Translations under genes and position numbers: made by a program
Notes under the pieces: model-generated
Database searches by the model: none
The model's input: only the letters and a program-made list of their open reading frames with translations
Told to the model about the DNA's origin: nothing
Shown: piece by piece, positions 1 to 12,112 of the stretch
How positions within the stretch are numbered: position 1 is the stretch's first letter
Layout of the letters: every line of letters begins with the position of its first letter
NCBI GenBank assembly: GCA_013400975.1
Contig: WBMZ01002991.1
Span: 62,001-126,000, forward strand
Direction of reading: 5' to 3'
DNA from: Atrichornis clamosus
Lineage: Eukaryota; Chordata; Aves; Passeriformes; Menuridae
DNA length: 64,000 nt

Positions 1-3000
1 ATAAAAAACAAACCCAAAAACCCCAAGTAATAGACAGGATTAAATTTTTTTAAAGGAAATCAAATCTAAATAATGGTACTCTGCACTTTTGCAGGACTGT
101 CTACTTAAGAAGCTGAGAGTGAGTTAGAAACATTGATGAAGCCTCTATTTTGTGAGGTGGGTATGTGTTTTTTATTATGATTTTGAAAAAGCATAGAAAA
201 TGCAAACAATTTGCCCAAGTCCAGGCACAGAGCTATTTAAAAGCTCATAATAGAGTCCAGAAGTTTTCTTCCATGGCATGTGTTCCGATCAACAATTACA
301 AATAAGGTCTTTTGCCCTTCTCTGGAAGGAAGTGATGAATTTTTGCATTCTGTTAGTGTTTCAAGTGGCTCTTTTGATTTTTGATTTCTGACTAATGGAA
401 TAAGTGAGTCTCACAGATACTTTTGCTCTGCTGTCCTCTGCTCTTGTGGTGGCCTTAGATCAAAGTTTGGGGAGATAACAGTCTGTAATAGGGGAGTTAG
501 TGGAAATCAAACATGTTCACTGGATCCAGGCCAGACATAATCTGGGGTTCAGAAATGTTCAGTGTTTTTCATTACTTTTTTATTTTTAAGCATTCCGTCA
601 TGGTCAGATGCACAAGTAGTCTTTTAATAAATCCTCTTCCACGTTCGGACTTGCAGCTCAGGTTTGCAGGCCCATGGGGGCTGGATTATTTGAATATGTC
701 TGAGAAGTGAAACTGAACATTTGTAGGTGCAACAATTACAGGCAGCCAATCTAGCGAATCTTGTAATTTTGATAACCTTTGTTATTATAAGACGTTGCAT
801 GCAAAACTGTCAGCTCTGCTTGCCCTCTGCATCAGCAGCTCTGACGTGGACCCTCAACGCTTCTGTGTGCCAGGCTGGTTGCTCACCCCTGCTCAAGCAG
901 CCTCGCTCTAGGGGTGCTTGTCTTGGGCGGTGACCTGGAGAAGCTTTTTCTTGGGTTCTTGGTTATTTGCACCACTTTCCCTTTTGGCTTTGGGAGATAA
1001 ACCCAGTGGGTGGATTTCTGCCTCCTGCTTCATGCCAGTGGGATCCTGGATTTGCTGTGGCAAGAAGTAAATCAGGATTAGAATTTTCTTTAAACCGGTG
1101 TTCGCCTTTAAAAGCCTTTTTTGGAATAAATTACTCTGACAGTAAGTACCAAAATAGGTATCGATAAAATATGAATTTATGCATGCCAGCATTTATCTCT
1201 TTTGTATCTATTCACAAATACATACCTACGAAAATTGACTCTAGCTCCATATGGCTCCTAATCTCTTCCCTCCCCCGGCTGTCAGCTTCTCCTCACCTGG
1301 ATGAATAAAAGGGAGCAGAGTGCTGGGCCACGAACTGAAGGTGGGTGTAGCAGAAAAGTTTTATTGAATATCTTTTTCTCTGGGACATCACTTTGGCTCC
1401 TCAAGTGCTTCTCAGTTTGTATGGAAAATTAAAAAGGTGATGCAGTTTGGTGCCAATCTTAGTTTCACATTCTGAAAAAAGAGTGAATATACTCAGAGGG
1501 TTAGTTACTTATGTGCTGATTTTCTGGGCAGCAGTGGTTGTGTGACAGTTATTATTGCTTTAGACACTTTTCAGTACACATTATGGCTATCAATTATAAT
1601 CACTTATTTTTTAATCTGAAATTTACTGTTGACTGAAGTGGAGATGACAGGCCTGCTTGTAATCTGTTCAATAGGGCTATAAGGAAGTTGAGATACCTCC
1701 AGTCCAAGACCTTCCATTTTCTGAGCATAAGCACCATTTATTTTACTCAGTTCTGAAGTGTTTAAGTTTATAATCTATGGTGAGATTTGTAATACACTGT
1801 TTGAGTGAAATTATGCAAATCCATTGCTGTAGTGTAAAATGATGTGAGATCTTTGGGAGGAAAACCACCCATTTCTCCTGCCCTAATGTGTCGGGAGGCG
1901 AAAGGTGCAGGTTTCCCATGTCACTGCAGCGGGGGTGGTGGGATGCACAGCTCACTGCCTCGCTGCCCACACAGCACTGCCGGAAAACCCGCACGGGTCG
2001 CCATCAGCATTTTGATGTGAACCAACTCCTCAAAGCCTCCAAAATGGGAAAGTTATGATCCAGTATTAAGTGTCGTTGCCATTAAAAAATGACCCCGAAA
2101 TTACAGGGTTACCTTGGCTTCTGGTGCTGGGTGGGTGGGAACCCAAGTGGACTTCTTCTGTTGCTGATGCTTTTGGTAAGGGAGCTGAAATGGTCACAGC
2201 TGATTTGGAGTTTTTTTCCAAGATTGCTTTCAGCCACTTCACTTAGAAACCAAACATGAGCCCACAGTTTTCTGTCCTGTTAGAGCATTAAGTTTTGTTC
2301 TCAAATTCAGAGCAGTTAGATCAAGTTTTAAAGATATCTAGATGAATAAGCAGACAATGAAACAGCTAAGGAGGAACAGAAGATAAAATTGGTTGAAAGA
2401 AAATTTGGACGGCGGAAGGTTCTGAAATACTTTACCACTTCTCTAAACTGGGAGAAACCCTTGGCAACTCTGAGGCAGTAAGACATCTTACTTCAGAACA
2501 TTTTAAATGTTGCTTCAGCTTTATTTTGCATAAAGATATTTTTATGTCATGAAGGTATTCCAACTCATCTTGTAAGTCTTGTTAAATTGTAATTCACTGA
2601 GTAGCACTGAGTACTGTCAAACTGTTAGTATTGAAATATCTTGGTATATCACAAGGCCTATTACTTTCATTAATCTTCATTTAAACCAGGGAAAAAATTT
2701 CTATTTCTTATGAAACTTTTCATTTCTGTCAAATCAGTATGTTTTTCTTTCAGAAAGCCCCAGTATGAAAAGTTTGGATGAGTTACAGTTTTACAATTTT
2801 TTTCAATTTTTACTATGCAGTTTCACTTTCTAAAAAGAGCGAAATGTGCCTTCTTTCATTGTCTATAAGCCCCATAAATCCCTAGAATTACATATTTATG
2901 ACAGCATAGGATTTCAGCACAGATAGGGCTGACTTTTCATTTCTGTGAGAATGTTTACAGTTGAATGGTCTCAGGAATAAAACTGCAGCTTTTTTATGTG

Positions 3001-6000
3001 TATGTTTTGCGAATCTAGAACTTGCACACGCTCTGAGCTGTGAACCAAAAGCTTCAGATTGAGCCAGCAGAGAGGAAGGAATTTGTCTGCTATAAAGCGA
3101 AAGGAAGTATTTGCTGTATTATTGAAGCACATGGCCTTTTGCCATCTTTGATAAAGTATTTAAGGGTTGTGCACCCAAAGTCTGCTGCCCTCTTGACCCA
3201 TCATTCATCACTGGCTGTAGATGAGGTAGATGAGACGCAGCTCCATAGGAGAGCCATTGTTTCAGCCCTGCACAGTTCCTCAGAGATCGGAAGCTGCAGA
3301 CAAAGCGGCTCCCTGTGATTCACCGTGCTGCCCAGCCTCCTGGTGTTTTTTCTTTTACCTATACCTTTTCTGGCCCTGCTCTGTGCTGGCCAAGGTGGAC
3401 AGACACATGAAGAAGCTGTGGGATTGATCTGCTTTCCACTCAGCTTCACTGGGCATGAATGAGATGAGCATCTGGGATTTTTTTTTCTGTATTAGACAGG
3501 AAAACCAGATACAATTATCGCAGCATTTGCCTTGGCGATACATTTAAATTTATTTCCCTTTTGACTATTCAACTCTGTTGATAGATGATGTTTAAGACGC
3601 AGAATTGCCCATAGTTTTTCTAGCACATTGTGAATTGCCCAGTCTTTTTTTTCCCCTCTCTGTAAGCAGTTCTGGCTACAGAGATGCCAGCATCCCCAGT
3701 AAGTATGCTAAGAATGTAGAGTTATACTTTATACTGCTAAATTAACAGACAGGAATAGTCACACCAAACCAGATTCAGCTCCCAGATGGGAAAGCGTCTC
3801 CTCTAGCCCAAATTTTAATGACTTATTTACGTGAGAAATTTTCACCAATGCAGCAGTGTGATTTAAAACAAATGCTGTTATCTCTGTCTGTTGATGACAG
3901 GTAACTTGCAGAAGGTAGAGCTTTCTTTGTTTTCAATGACCAACCCGGGGTTGGAAATGTCTGGACATTTAGGTAGGTTAACTAAGTAGGTTAACTCTTC
4001 TTTTATTATCTTAAACTGTTTAAATTTAAAAAGATAATTTTTTAGTTTAGCAAATGTACTATTTTTGAGCACTTTTTTGAAGTGAAAAGCAGAGTCTGAT
4101 TCTTACTCAGTTTGTTATGTATGCAATTCTCTTAGCTTTTACATTCCTGTAAGTGACAGGGGAATGAGTCCTAGATGGCATAACAACAATATCAGAAGAA
4201 TTGTCTTGGATTATTATAGGATGTAGTGCTGATGGTGCAAAATAATTCTGAGACATTTCTTCTTCCTGACTAGGAAGGGTATGTTCATGAGATGATGAAA
4301 TCCATGGTCTTTGGCGGTTTGCCTGCGCCCGGTGGAATATCATAGGGGATTCTGGCCCCTTGCAAATTTTAACAGTGACTGTGTTATGATGAAGTGATGC
4401 CAAAGTTTTATTATTTGTTTGAAAGAAGAGAAAGGGTCTCCCACTTCTTGTGAACGCTTTACCTAAGAGACACTGCAATCCACAGCCTGACTTGTCCTTG
4501 GAACTCCTTTATGTTTCTGCCATGAAGCCAAGTGAGATGTGCAAATGCTAGAAGAAAAAGTTAAAAGAGGTGTACGTGAGCATTTGGATAGAAATACACA
4601 ATTCTCTGTGGCTGTACCAGACACTTTAAATACCGTATCTCCCAGTCAGTGCAGCAGCTCAGACACTGAGGAGATACTTTAGATGTCATTACTTTGTGTT
4701 GTTCTCCAGTTCATGGTATTTCTAATTTTCAGTGCACTGTATTACCCTATTCCTGTTTATAAATCTTTTAAGTGTGCACATTAAAAAAGTAATTAAATTG
4801 TCATTATAATTTATAGTATGCCTGAAGTCAATCACCTAATTAAATGGAAAAAGCAGAGAGGTAGTAGGTTCATAAGCATTTATTAAGTACTACGGTATTA
4901 ATTATGCAGGACTTTTGAACCAAGCAAAAGAGGAAGGAATGGAAACACCAATCTAAAAAGGCTTTCCAGTGCTGCCCTTCTCAATTTAATAATGTGAGAC
5001 AACCCCCAATCCCCAGCTGGGAGGACAACACTAATGCTTTCTTTTGGTTAATTTTTAATGACATTATGATGGGTTTTTTTTAATGACAATCACTTGCAGC
5101 ATTTTCCTGTAATATTTTTGAAAGCATAATTTGTCCCTATGCAGGGGCCTATAAATACATGAGTAGAATTGGAAGATAAATTTAGAGTTATGGTTTGGGG
5201 TGGACTGCGCAGGAGCAGACTCTTGGTCATCACTCCTCAGCATCTCACGTGGAGAGTTGAGCCTGTCCCAGAAAAGGGGCTTGGGGGCCGGTGGAGGTAC
5301 AGGCTGAGCCCAAAAGGGGAGGCTGTGAATGGCACTAGGAGAGTGGCAGGGGTGTGTAGGGAAAGCATGGACATGAGAACATTTCCTCTTTCTTTGCAAC
5401 CATTCTCCCACCTTCAGCTGTAAATCCATGTCACTTGTCTGACAGCTGAGGGTATGAAATGCTGACTCACCCTGTGGGACTGGGGTGGAGAGGAGGCTCT
5501 GCAAGGTGGCAGGCTGTGGGCTGGAGCCTAAGAAATGAAAGTGCATTGTATTAGTGAGCTTGTGAAAACAGTGCTATCTCATTATGGCGGGTTCATACTT
5601 TGCTGCATTTACGTGAATTGCCTGGAGCAGGCAGATGAACTGGATGGAGCACAAGCCCTAAAGTCAGGATTTCTTCTCTTTTCCTCGTTTATTAAAAAAT
5701 TTAATACTGAAATAGACTTGCCTATGTTCCATGTTGTTTCCGGGATTTTCATTTCAGCCTCAGTGACCTTTATACCTGAACACTAGTCATTGAAACCTCT
5801 TTTAGATACCAGAGGGGTGCAACCCATCAGCCCAGGCCCTGAGCCCTGGCTGCACTGAAGGCTTTAGGGGAGAGAGAGAGACTGAGCAGGCAGAGGCAGC
5901 TGCTGGGAGCATTGCAGCAGTCCATGATCTCCTACTGATCCACAGGCCTGCAGTGAACAAGGCCTGGCTTGTGCTTGGGAATACAAACGCTGCAAAACAC

Positions 6001-8599
6001 CAGTAACAAACCAGGACAAACCCCAGTAAGGGTTTTGACAGAATCCACAGTATACTTTGCAACTCAATTGGATATTGATGGTAAGGGGTACAGAGGAACC
6101 CTCGGAAAGGAACACCCATGCTTTTTCACTACAAGAATTTGTAGCAACAAAAGCTGTTCTGCCAAAGGTGAGGCCTTTAAAAGACCTTTAAATCAGAGAT
6201 CTTTAAAAGAACAGATGGCCAAAAAACCCTACCGTTTAAATGGACAAGGAGTTAGAGACTTACCTACTTGCACTCTTTATCAAACTCATTTAACATATTT
6301 GGAATCTAACTGCATGGATATCGGTGTATCTTACAGTATATCAAATAGGAAGTCATTGGAAAAACATAATCACAACATAAGGGCAGCATCTGAAAGTTGG
6401 ACCTGACTTACCTGAAAACTGGAGAACCAGCTTAATAGCTCTTTTTCTGAAAGAAATTGAGATTGTGTGATTGGAATAGCAATCCCTGCTGAAGGCCATT
6501 TCTTTTCACCATCCTTAATAGGCTGCACTGAATTGACAGCAAAAATGACAAAAAAAAAAAAGCTAGACTGAACTATCAAGAAAATTTACTGAAAATATAT
6601 AGATATTATATGTTTTATACAAAAACCATTGAATCTATTTGGCCATGAGCACTGCAGTATTGTGTACCATCTTCTTTAGCACAAGGATGAAGAGCATTGT
6701 ACACTAAGGCCTGATCCAGCAGTTGAGATTGCAGCATCACTGTTCCTTGTCCCACACACCCCCTGAGGTACAGGCTTGTGTGCCTTGCTGGAGGAAGACC
6801 TGTGGTTACTGCTCTTAATCTATTTATTACTGTGATTAATGTTTCAAACAGATATAACTGGGATTCCCTTTGCAACAAAGACAGTGTTTTACCTTATATG
6901 GAGAAAATTAAATTATTGACAGCTCTTCATCCCAGAACTCATAATAACCCTATAATGAGCACAGTCATTATGCTTCAGGTTAGCACTGCAGCACTGTTAT
7001 ATAAGGAATGTAACTTGACAGTTCTCTCTGGAAAAATGATACATATTATATATATTATATATATCTCAAAGGTAGTGGCCTAATGAAGGTCTCAGATGAC
7101 ATAATACAAGTGTGGTTATATAATTCATTTTATGGTCAATAAGCCTGTCTTCTGAGCTGCATGTTGGAAACGTAATGCTTGTCTGTTTGTACCAGACTTT
7201 ACAGCTCTCTCTTTAATATAGAAATTGCTCGTGCCATGCTGTTGTAATCTGTGTTTTCAGCTTCTTGTGCTGGCATTTAGGTAAAGGCAGTCCCAGTAGT
7301 GATGTTCTCTCTTTGTTGAAATAGTGAAAAACCAGGAAACCCAAACCTTGATTCTGAAAACAAGTTGTGTGAGTCTTATCTAGCAGCTATTTGAAGTAAC
7401 AGTGAAGCAGAGCCGTTCAGATATACTCTGCCAATCTTTTTGTCAAAACAGGAAAATAAGTCTCCTCTTCATGTGTCTTTACCACTTTCTTTAGGCATGT
7501 ATTTTCATTGGGAAAATGGACTTGTTTTATGTTACAGGCAAATAATTGATTTTAAGTCCCAGATATAATTGTGATACTATGATACACCAAACAAATACTG
7601 TATTTTAAATCCACAACTGTGGAAATATTTTCCCATTCTCAGGTATTGAAACCAGCACAGGTGTACTGTCACAGCTGGAGAACCTGACCATCCCAGTCTG
7701 TCTTTATGGGTAGCTCATCATAACTGAGCATCACTCAGAGGGGCCTGTGTTAGGCATTGGCAGAGTTAGGACACGTGGATGTTTGGTGGCACATGCCTTG
7801 CATACACAGTGTGTGACTCCAGGCAGCTCAGCCACCAGCTTCTCCTGTGCTCCTGGACCTCCTCTGTGTTAGGAGCACAGGTGTGTCACATATATCAGGT
7901 GAAGGGTGCTACTTAAAAAACAAATTATGTGGGTCATGATTGCAGTCCAGGCATATCAGAAGTAGCTTTTAAGTTCTTGCTACTGGAATTTAGTGTGGCC
8001 TCAACAGCCTTCAGATGCTCTGTGTAAATGCTCAGGTAATCTTGGTGCTGATGTGGCTTTGCTCTGAGCAATCCCTAATGGTGGTGACATACATTTATAC
8101 AAGGAGGTAACACTCCTTGTTCGTATTTGGGTGGAAGTTCTCTGGAATTACAGAGCACATCCTAAAGAACAGCAGTATTAAATTCCAGCTATCTCATTAA
8201 TGTGAGTATTGATCTTGTATGTGGGATATTCCTGAGGTATCTCTTGGGAGAACAATATTAAATTTGAAAGAACAAATGCCACTATAAAGCAGGGAGATGT
8301 GCAATGACATATTTGTAACTTTAAGCCTCATAAATTAAATTCCTAGCTAGACTTGATGCAAATATTTCAAATCCTCTTCAGCCCACAACATCAAAGAGCC
8401 AAAGGGTAACCTCAATTAACAGGACTCTTCATGAAGATGGAAAAGCCCCAAGTCAAGATGAAAGAGTATTTGAGAGAAGAAATCTAGGTACATTGAGTCT
8501 GGAGAAAGCCGTAAGTGAGAGCTTTAGGTGCACAGATATATCCACAAGGGCAAGGTATTTTCATATGTTACTGAAGGAAAAGAGGGGTGAAACACTGTG

Positions 8600-8805
8600 G
8601 TTAGGCTGCAGCAGGGAATACTTTGCTAGTCCGTTCAATATTGGAAAGGGGTTACTACTATGCAACATTTAGGTCAGTGGAGCAACCTGCCATGGGAGGG
8701 TGTGGAGTCGGTCATGGCTAGACTAGATAAGTGACTATTATAGGTGACCTGGAATGACCCATTTAGAGGTGGCTTCCAACCCAAGTGTGTCTGTGATTTT
8801 TTGTT
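8600..8805 (+). mobile_element. CR1-like relic, strongly decayed
   Basis: Segments gagcaacctgccatgggagg, gtggagtc, ggctagactagataagtgac, gaggtggcttccaacccaag and a final tctgtgattt resemble an older CR1 3' end in order and spacing. Divergence is high, so the left border is uncertain. Confidence 0.5.
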
Positions 8806-10869
8806 CTCTTCAGATACAACTCTTGTCAGATTGACTTGTTCTTCCAATTGGTATGTGAATTATTGCAGCCCTATTGACAGAAAAGGCCTCTGCACTTAGA
8901 ACAGCATGTAAGATAGAAATATTACCAGTATTGCTTTGCATTTATAGCAGATATAAAATGCCAAACAATGATTACATAAATTCAATGGTGTGTTTGTGTT
9001 TATGAATAATCTCTGGAAATTGGTGTTAAAAATAAAATATCTTATAAATATTTTTATAAAAATTCTACTTCCTTAGAATAAATTTTTTTTCTTACAGAAA
9101 TGTCTCCATATTTTAAAGATAAGCGATGTATAAATTTTTAGAGAATAATATTACACAGGAGGTGAGATACAATCTGTGTCCCCATGACAACATGAACTAC
9201 ATCCTTCCTCCTACAAATGTCTGTTGTGGTGCTGGTTCCCAGGGAAGGGTTTAGGGGACCTACAGATCAGTAAGTCCATGTGTGTGTGTACCTACGTACG
9301 TGCATACCTTTAGGTAATAGTGTGATAGTTTTACTCAACAGTGACTGTAGTCAGTGGAATTTTTAATTGATTTCAAGGCACAGAATACATGTTTTCTCTA
9401 TGCCAGGTTATATTTTCTTTCATGACACGATACTGTTCAAAAGCAGGCTCTACTGTTAAGTAATTGAAATTGGTGCATGAGCAAAGATTCACTTTCATCC
9501 ATGGAAGCAACATGATGTATAACTAATGACTCATAGCAGGAAGAGCATTTCCCTTTGTTCTCAATCCAGGTTCCACTGACTTTTACGATATTTGGATCAG
9601 GTTTTCTAGTCATGTTGCTGTGATGATCTGCAAACTCACTGAGAACTTCATTGCTCATTGCCAGGACTAGTTGTAATAAAATGGTATGAAAAACATTGGA
9701 ACATAGATGCCAAAACATATATCTGCAGTTCAAGCTAAGAATTTCTTCGACTTATCAGAATGAAAGAAGTGGAGTAGTCCTAGCAAAGTTAATTCTGACT
9801 CCATTTACTTATCCTCTTTAAATCACATTTGAAACGATTGTAGGGTTGGTGTATTAGTAAGCAATCCTTAGAGAAGTGGTGAGAAGGGCTTTACCTGTCC
9901 TAAAGTCATGCAAGATTGATCAGGTTCTGCCTGGAGCCTCTTCCTGGGGTCTCCTAATTCTGCTTGTCTCCCATGAAGTAGTCCAGACAGAAAAAAATAG
10001 CTTATTTTCTTTGAGTGCTTGGTCTTTTATCATGTGAGCGGTTTCTGGTAGTCACAAAGGTTCTGGAACAGTATGATAATGGTTTGGGACATAACTGACT
10101 GAGTTTTAACATCTCTGTTGTAACTTCCTGAATCAGAATTGGTGGTATTAATCTCTGGAAACACTTAAGTGGGAATTTGAATAATTCTTTGGACATCTGG
10201 AATTCAGTAGGGATCTGTTGTGTCCTTTTTTTCCTACCTTATCACCTTTCTTAACCATTCATTGTATCTGAGTTTCTGAGTGATCACAATGGTTTGTTGT
10301 ATCTTTTATTCTTCATGAGAAGCCTTTAACTTGATTTCTTACATTTCTTAGTAGTGGCATTATGTTTTCCTGGTAGAAACATTTCTGGGACCTAATGTGT
10401 TGACTGTGTTATCCAAAAGCATTTTTGAGTCCTGTGCACGCTTCTTGGCTCCTTTCCTAGGGCAGTTTTTCCTTGGTTGGAGCTTCTACCATCAGTGTGG
10501 CCTCTCACCATTTTTCTGTTTTTATTAATTTTTGAGCAGGAGCCCTAAAATAGAATCAAACCTTGAGGGTTTAAGGGGACACGTGTTGGTGAAATTGCCA
10601 CCTTGTAGTCTTTAGTCTTTTGCTTGCAGCTGCACCACAACTTGGCTGAATGCAGCAGAGAAAGCAAAGGCAGCTTAAAAACCTGTTTTTCCATTTTCCT
10701 GGTTCCTGGGGCAACCAGGCCTTGAAGATACTGTACATTAATATGAAACACCCTCAGAAACCAGGTTTAGCTAATCCCTGCCAGTCTCTTTAATTCAGCC
10801 AGTCTCTTTCTGCCACTTAGTGTTACGGTACCTGTCATGAACTGCTACCTGTCTTTTCGATATAGGCAT

Positions 10870-11003
10870 CAAATTTAGTGCAGGCTCTGCTCACCTGCAT
10901 TGTCATTTGTGTTTCAAAGGTCAGTTATTTTCTTCACAAATTTAGTGCAGGCTCTGCTCACCTGCATTGTCATTTGTGTTTCAAAGGTCAGTTATTTTCT
11001 TCT
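10870..11003. repeat. 67-base tandem duplication, two copies
   Basis: Units 10870-10936 and 10937-11003 differ only at the last base. They begin caaatttagtgcaggctctg and end gttattttcttc. Near-perfect identity indicates a recent duplication, or an assembly artefact. Confidence 0.95.
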
Positions 11004-11699
11004 TTAAAATATATTGCTTTTTAGTGAATTTTCTGGGGATAGTAAGAAAAGGTCATTTAGAGAGGGATTGGCTTAGTACGCTATTTGGAGTCTTTATTTT
11101 ATTCTGACTTTCTTGTCTGGGCTATCACAAAAGGGTATTCAGGGTGGTACTTTGTCTACAACAACATTCACAAGTTCTGAAAACTCAGGATACAACCTGT
11201 GTGTCTGCTCTGAAGAAATGAGCCTTCTGTCAAGTACTACATCATAGATAATTGTTACTTAGGGCTTTAAGTTCAGTAGTGTGTCTGGCAAACTTATTTG
11301 TTCAGTACTGTAGTGATACAGCAAATTAAACATTCCATCTTGCCTTTTCTATAACTCTTCATCTATGCTTCAGATCTCAGACAGTGGAGAGGAGTTGCCT
11401 TTGCAAGGAACTGCAAAGGTTAAAGATGACACATGGATTGTCATTGCTTACTAGCTGGAGATTACTACCCCAACACACTCCATGTCGGAATTGCTGTGGA
11501 AGTGCTCTGTGGCTTACTCCAGGCAAAGCCATCTGGGTTGGCTTTGGTTGAAAGTCAGTGGAGGACTCATACAGTATGAGGAAGGAAATGTGAGCCTTCA
11601 GCCAGCATGGAGCGAGTGGTGACAGAAGTACCTTCAGCTTCCATAGCTAGTGGAAGAAGAGGTGTCAAGAATCTTAGCCAACAAGAGAGTTCCTTTGAG

Positions 11700-12112
11700 T
11701 GAGACATGCTGGGGTAGCTTGGACAGCCACAAGCTTTGGTATCATGCATTTCCCTACATGACGCTGCGGAGAAATGGTTGAAACTCATAGGCAAAAGTGT
11801 ACCAGAACCTGTCTTGTAACTGTCCTTGCAGGAGCTTTCCACTGGCCTCCAAAACCTAGACTTTTATCTGAGATTATTCTCCGGGCTGTTGATTACATTT
11901 TTCAGAGCTGCAGTGTGCTCAGTGACAATTGCGTCAGGACCATCAGTTGTTATTTCCAGGTCCTCAATTTTCTTTTCAACCTCCTGCTGTTTTAATGCCA
12001 AACCTTCAAGCTTCCTGTCTGTGGACACCATAGTAGCCTGGATTAGGTCCAGTCTTCCAGAAATAGGTACTGTATGTCTTGTAAAAAAAATTAGATAATA
12101 CAGGGTGGCCAA
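11700..12112 (-). mobile_element. possible decayed L1/Tx1-like ORF1 fragment
   Basis: On the minus strand a frame from about 12070 to 11864 reads RLDLIQATMVSTDRKLEGLA followed by a heptad-rich KQQEVEKKIEDLE segment, an HTAALKNVI segment and ENNLR, then a stop. A coiled coil followed by an (R)RNNLR-type motif is the hallmark of L1/Tx1-clade ORF1 proteins just before the RRM. After the stop, a shifted frame continues with less clear similarity. No intact ORF remains. It could also be a chance heptad run. Confidence 0.3.

Noticed and set aside
5064..5546. 160-codon ORF on the minus strand
   Set aside because: Composition looks random, no domain, no splice context; treated as chance.
5969..6406. 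145-codon ORF on the + strand
   Set aside because: No recognisable motif and no retroelement signature after inspection.
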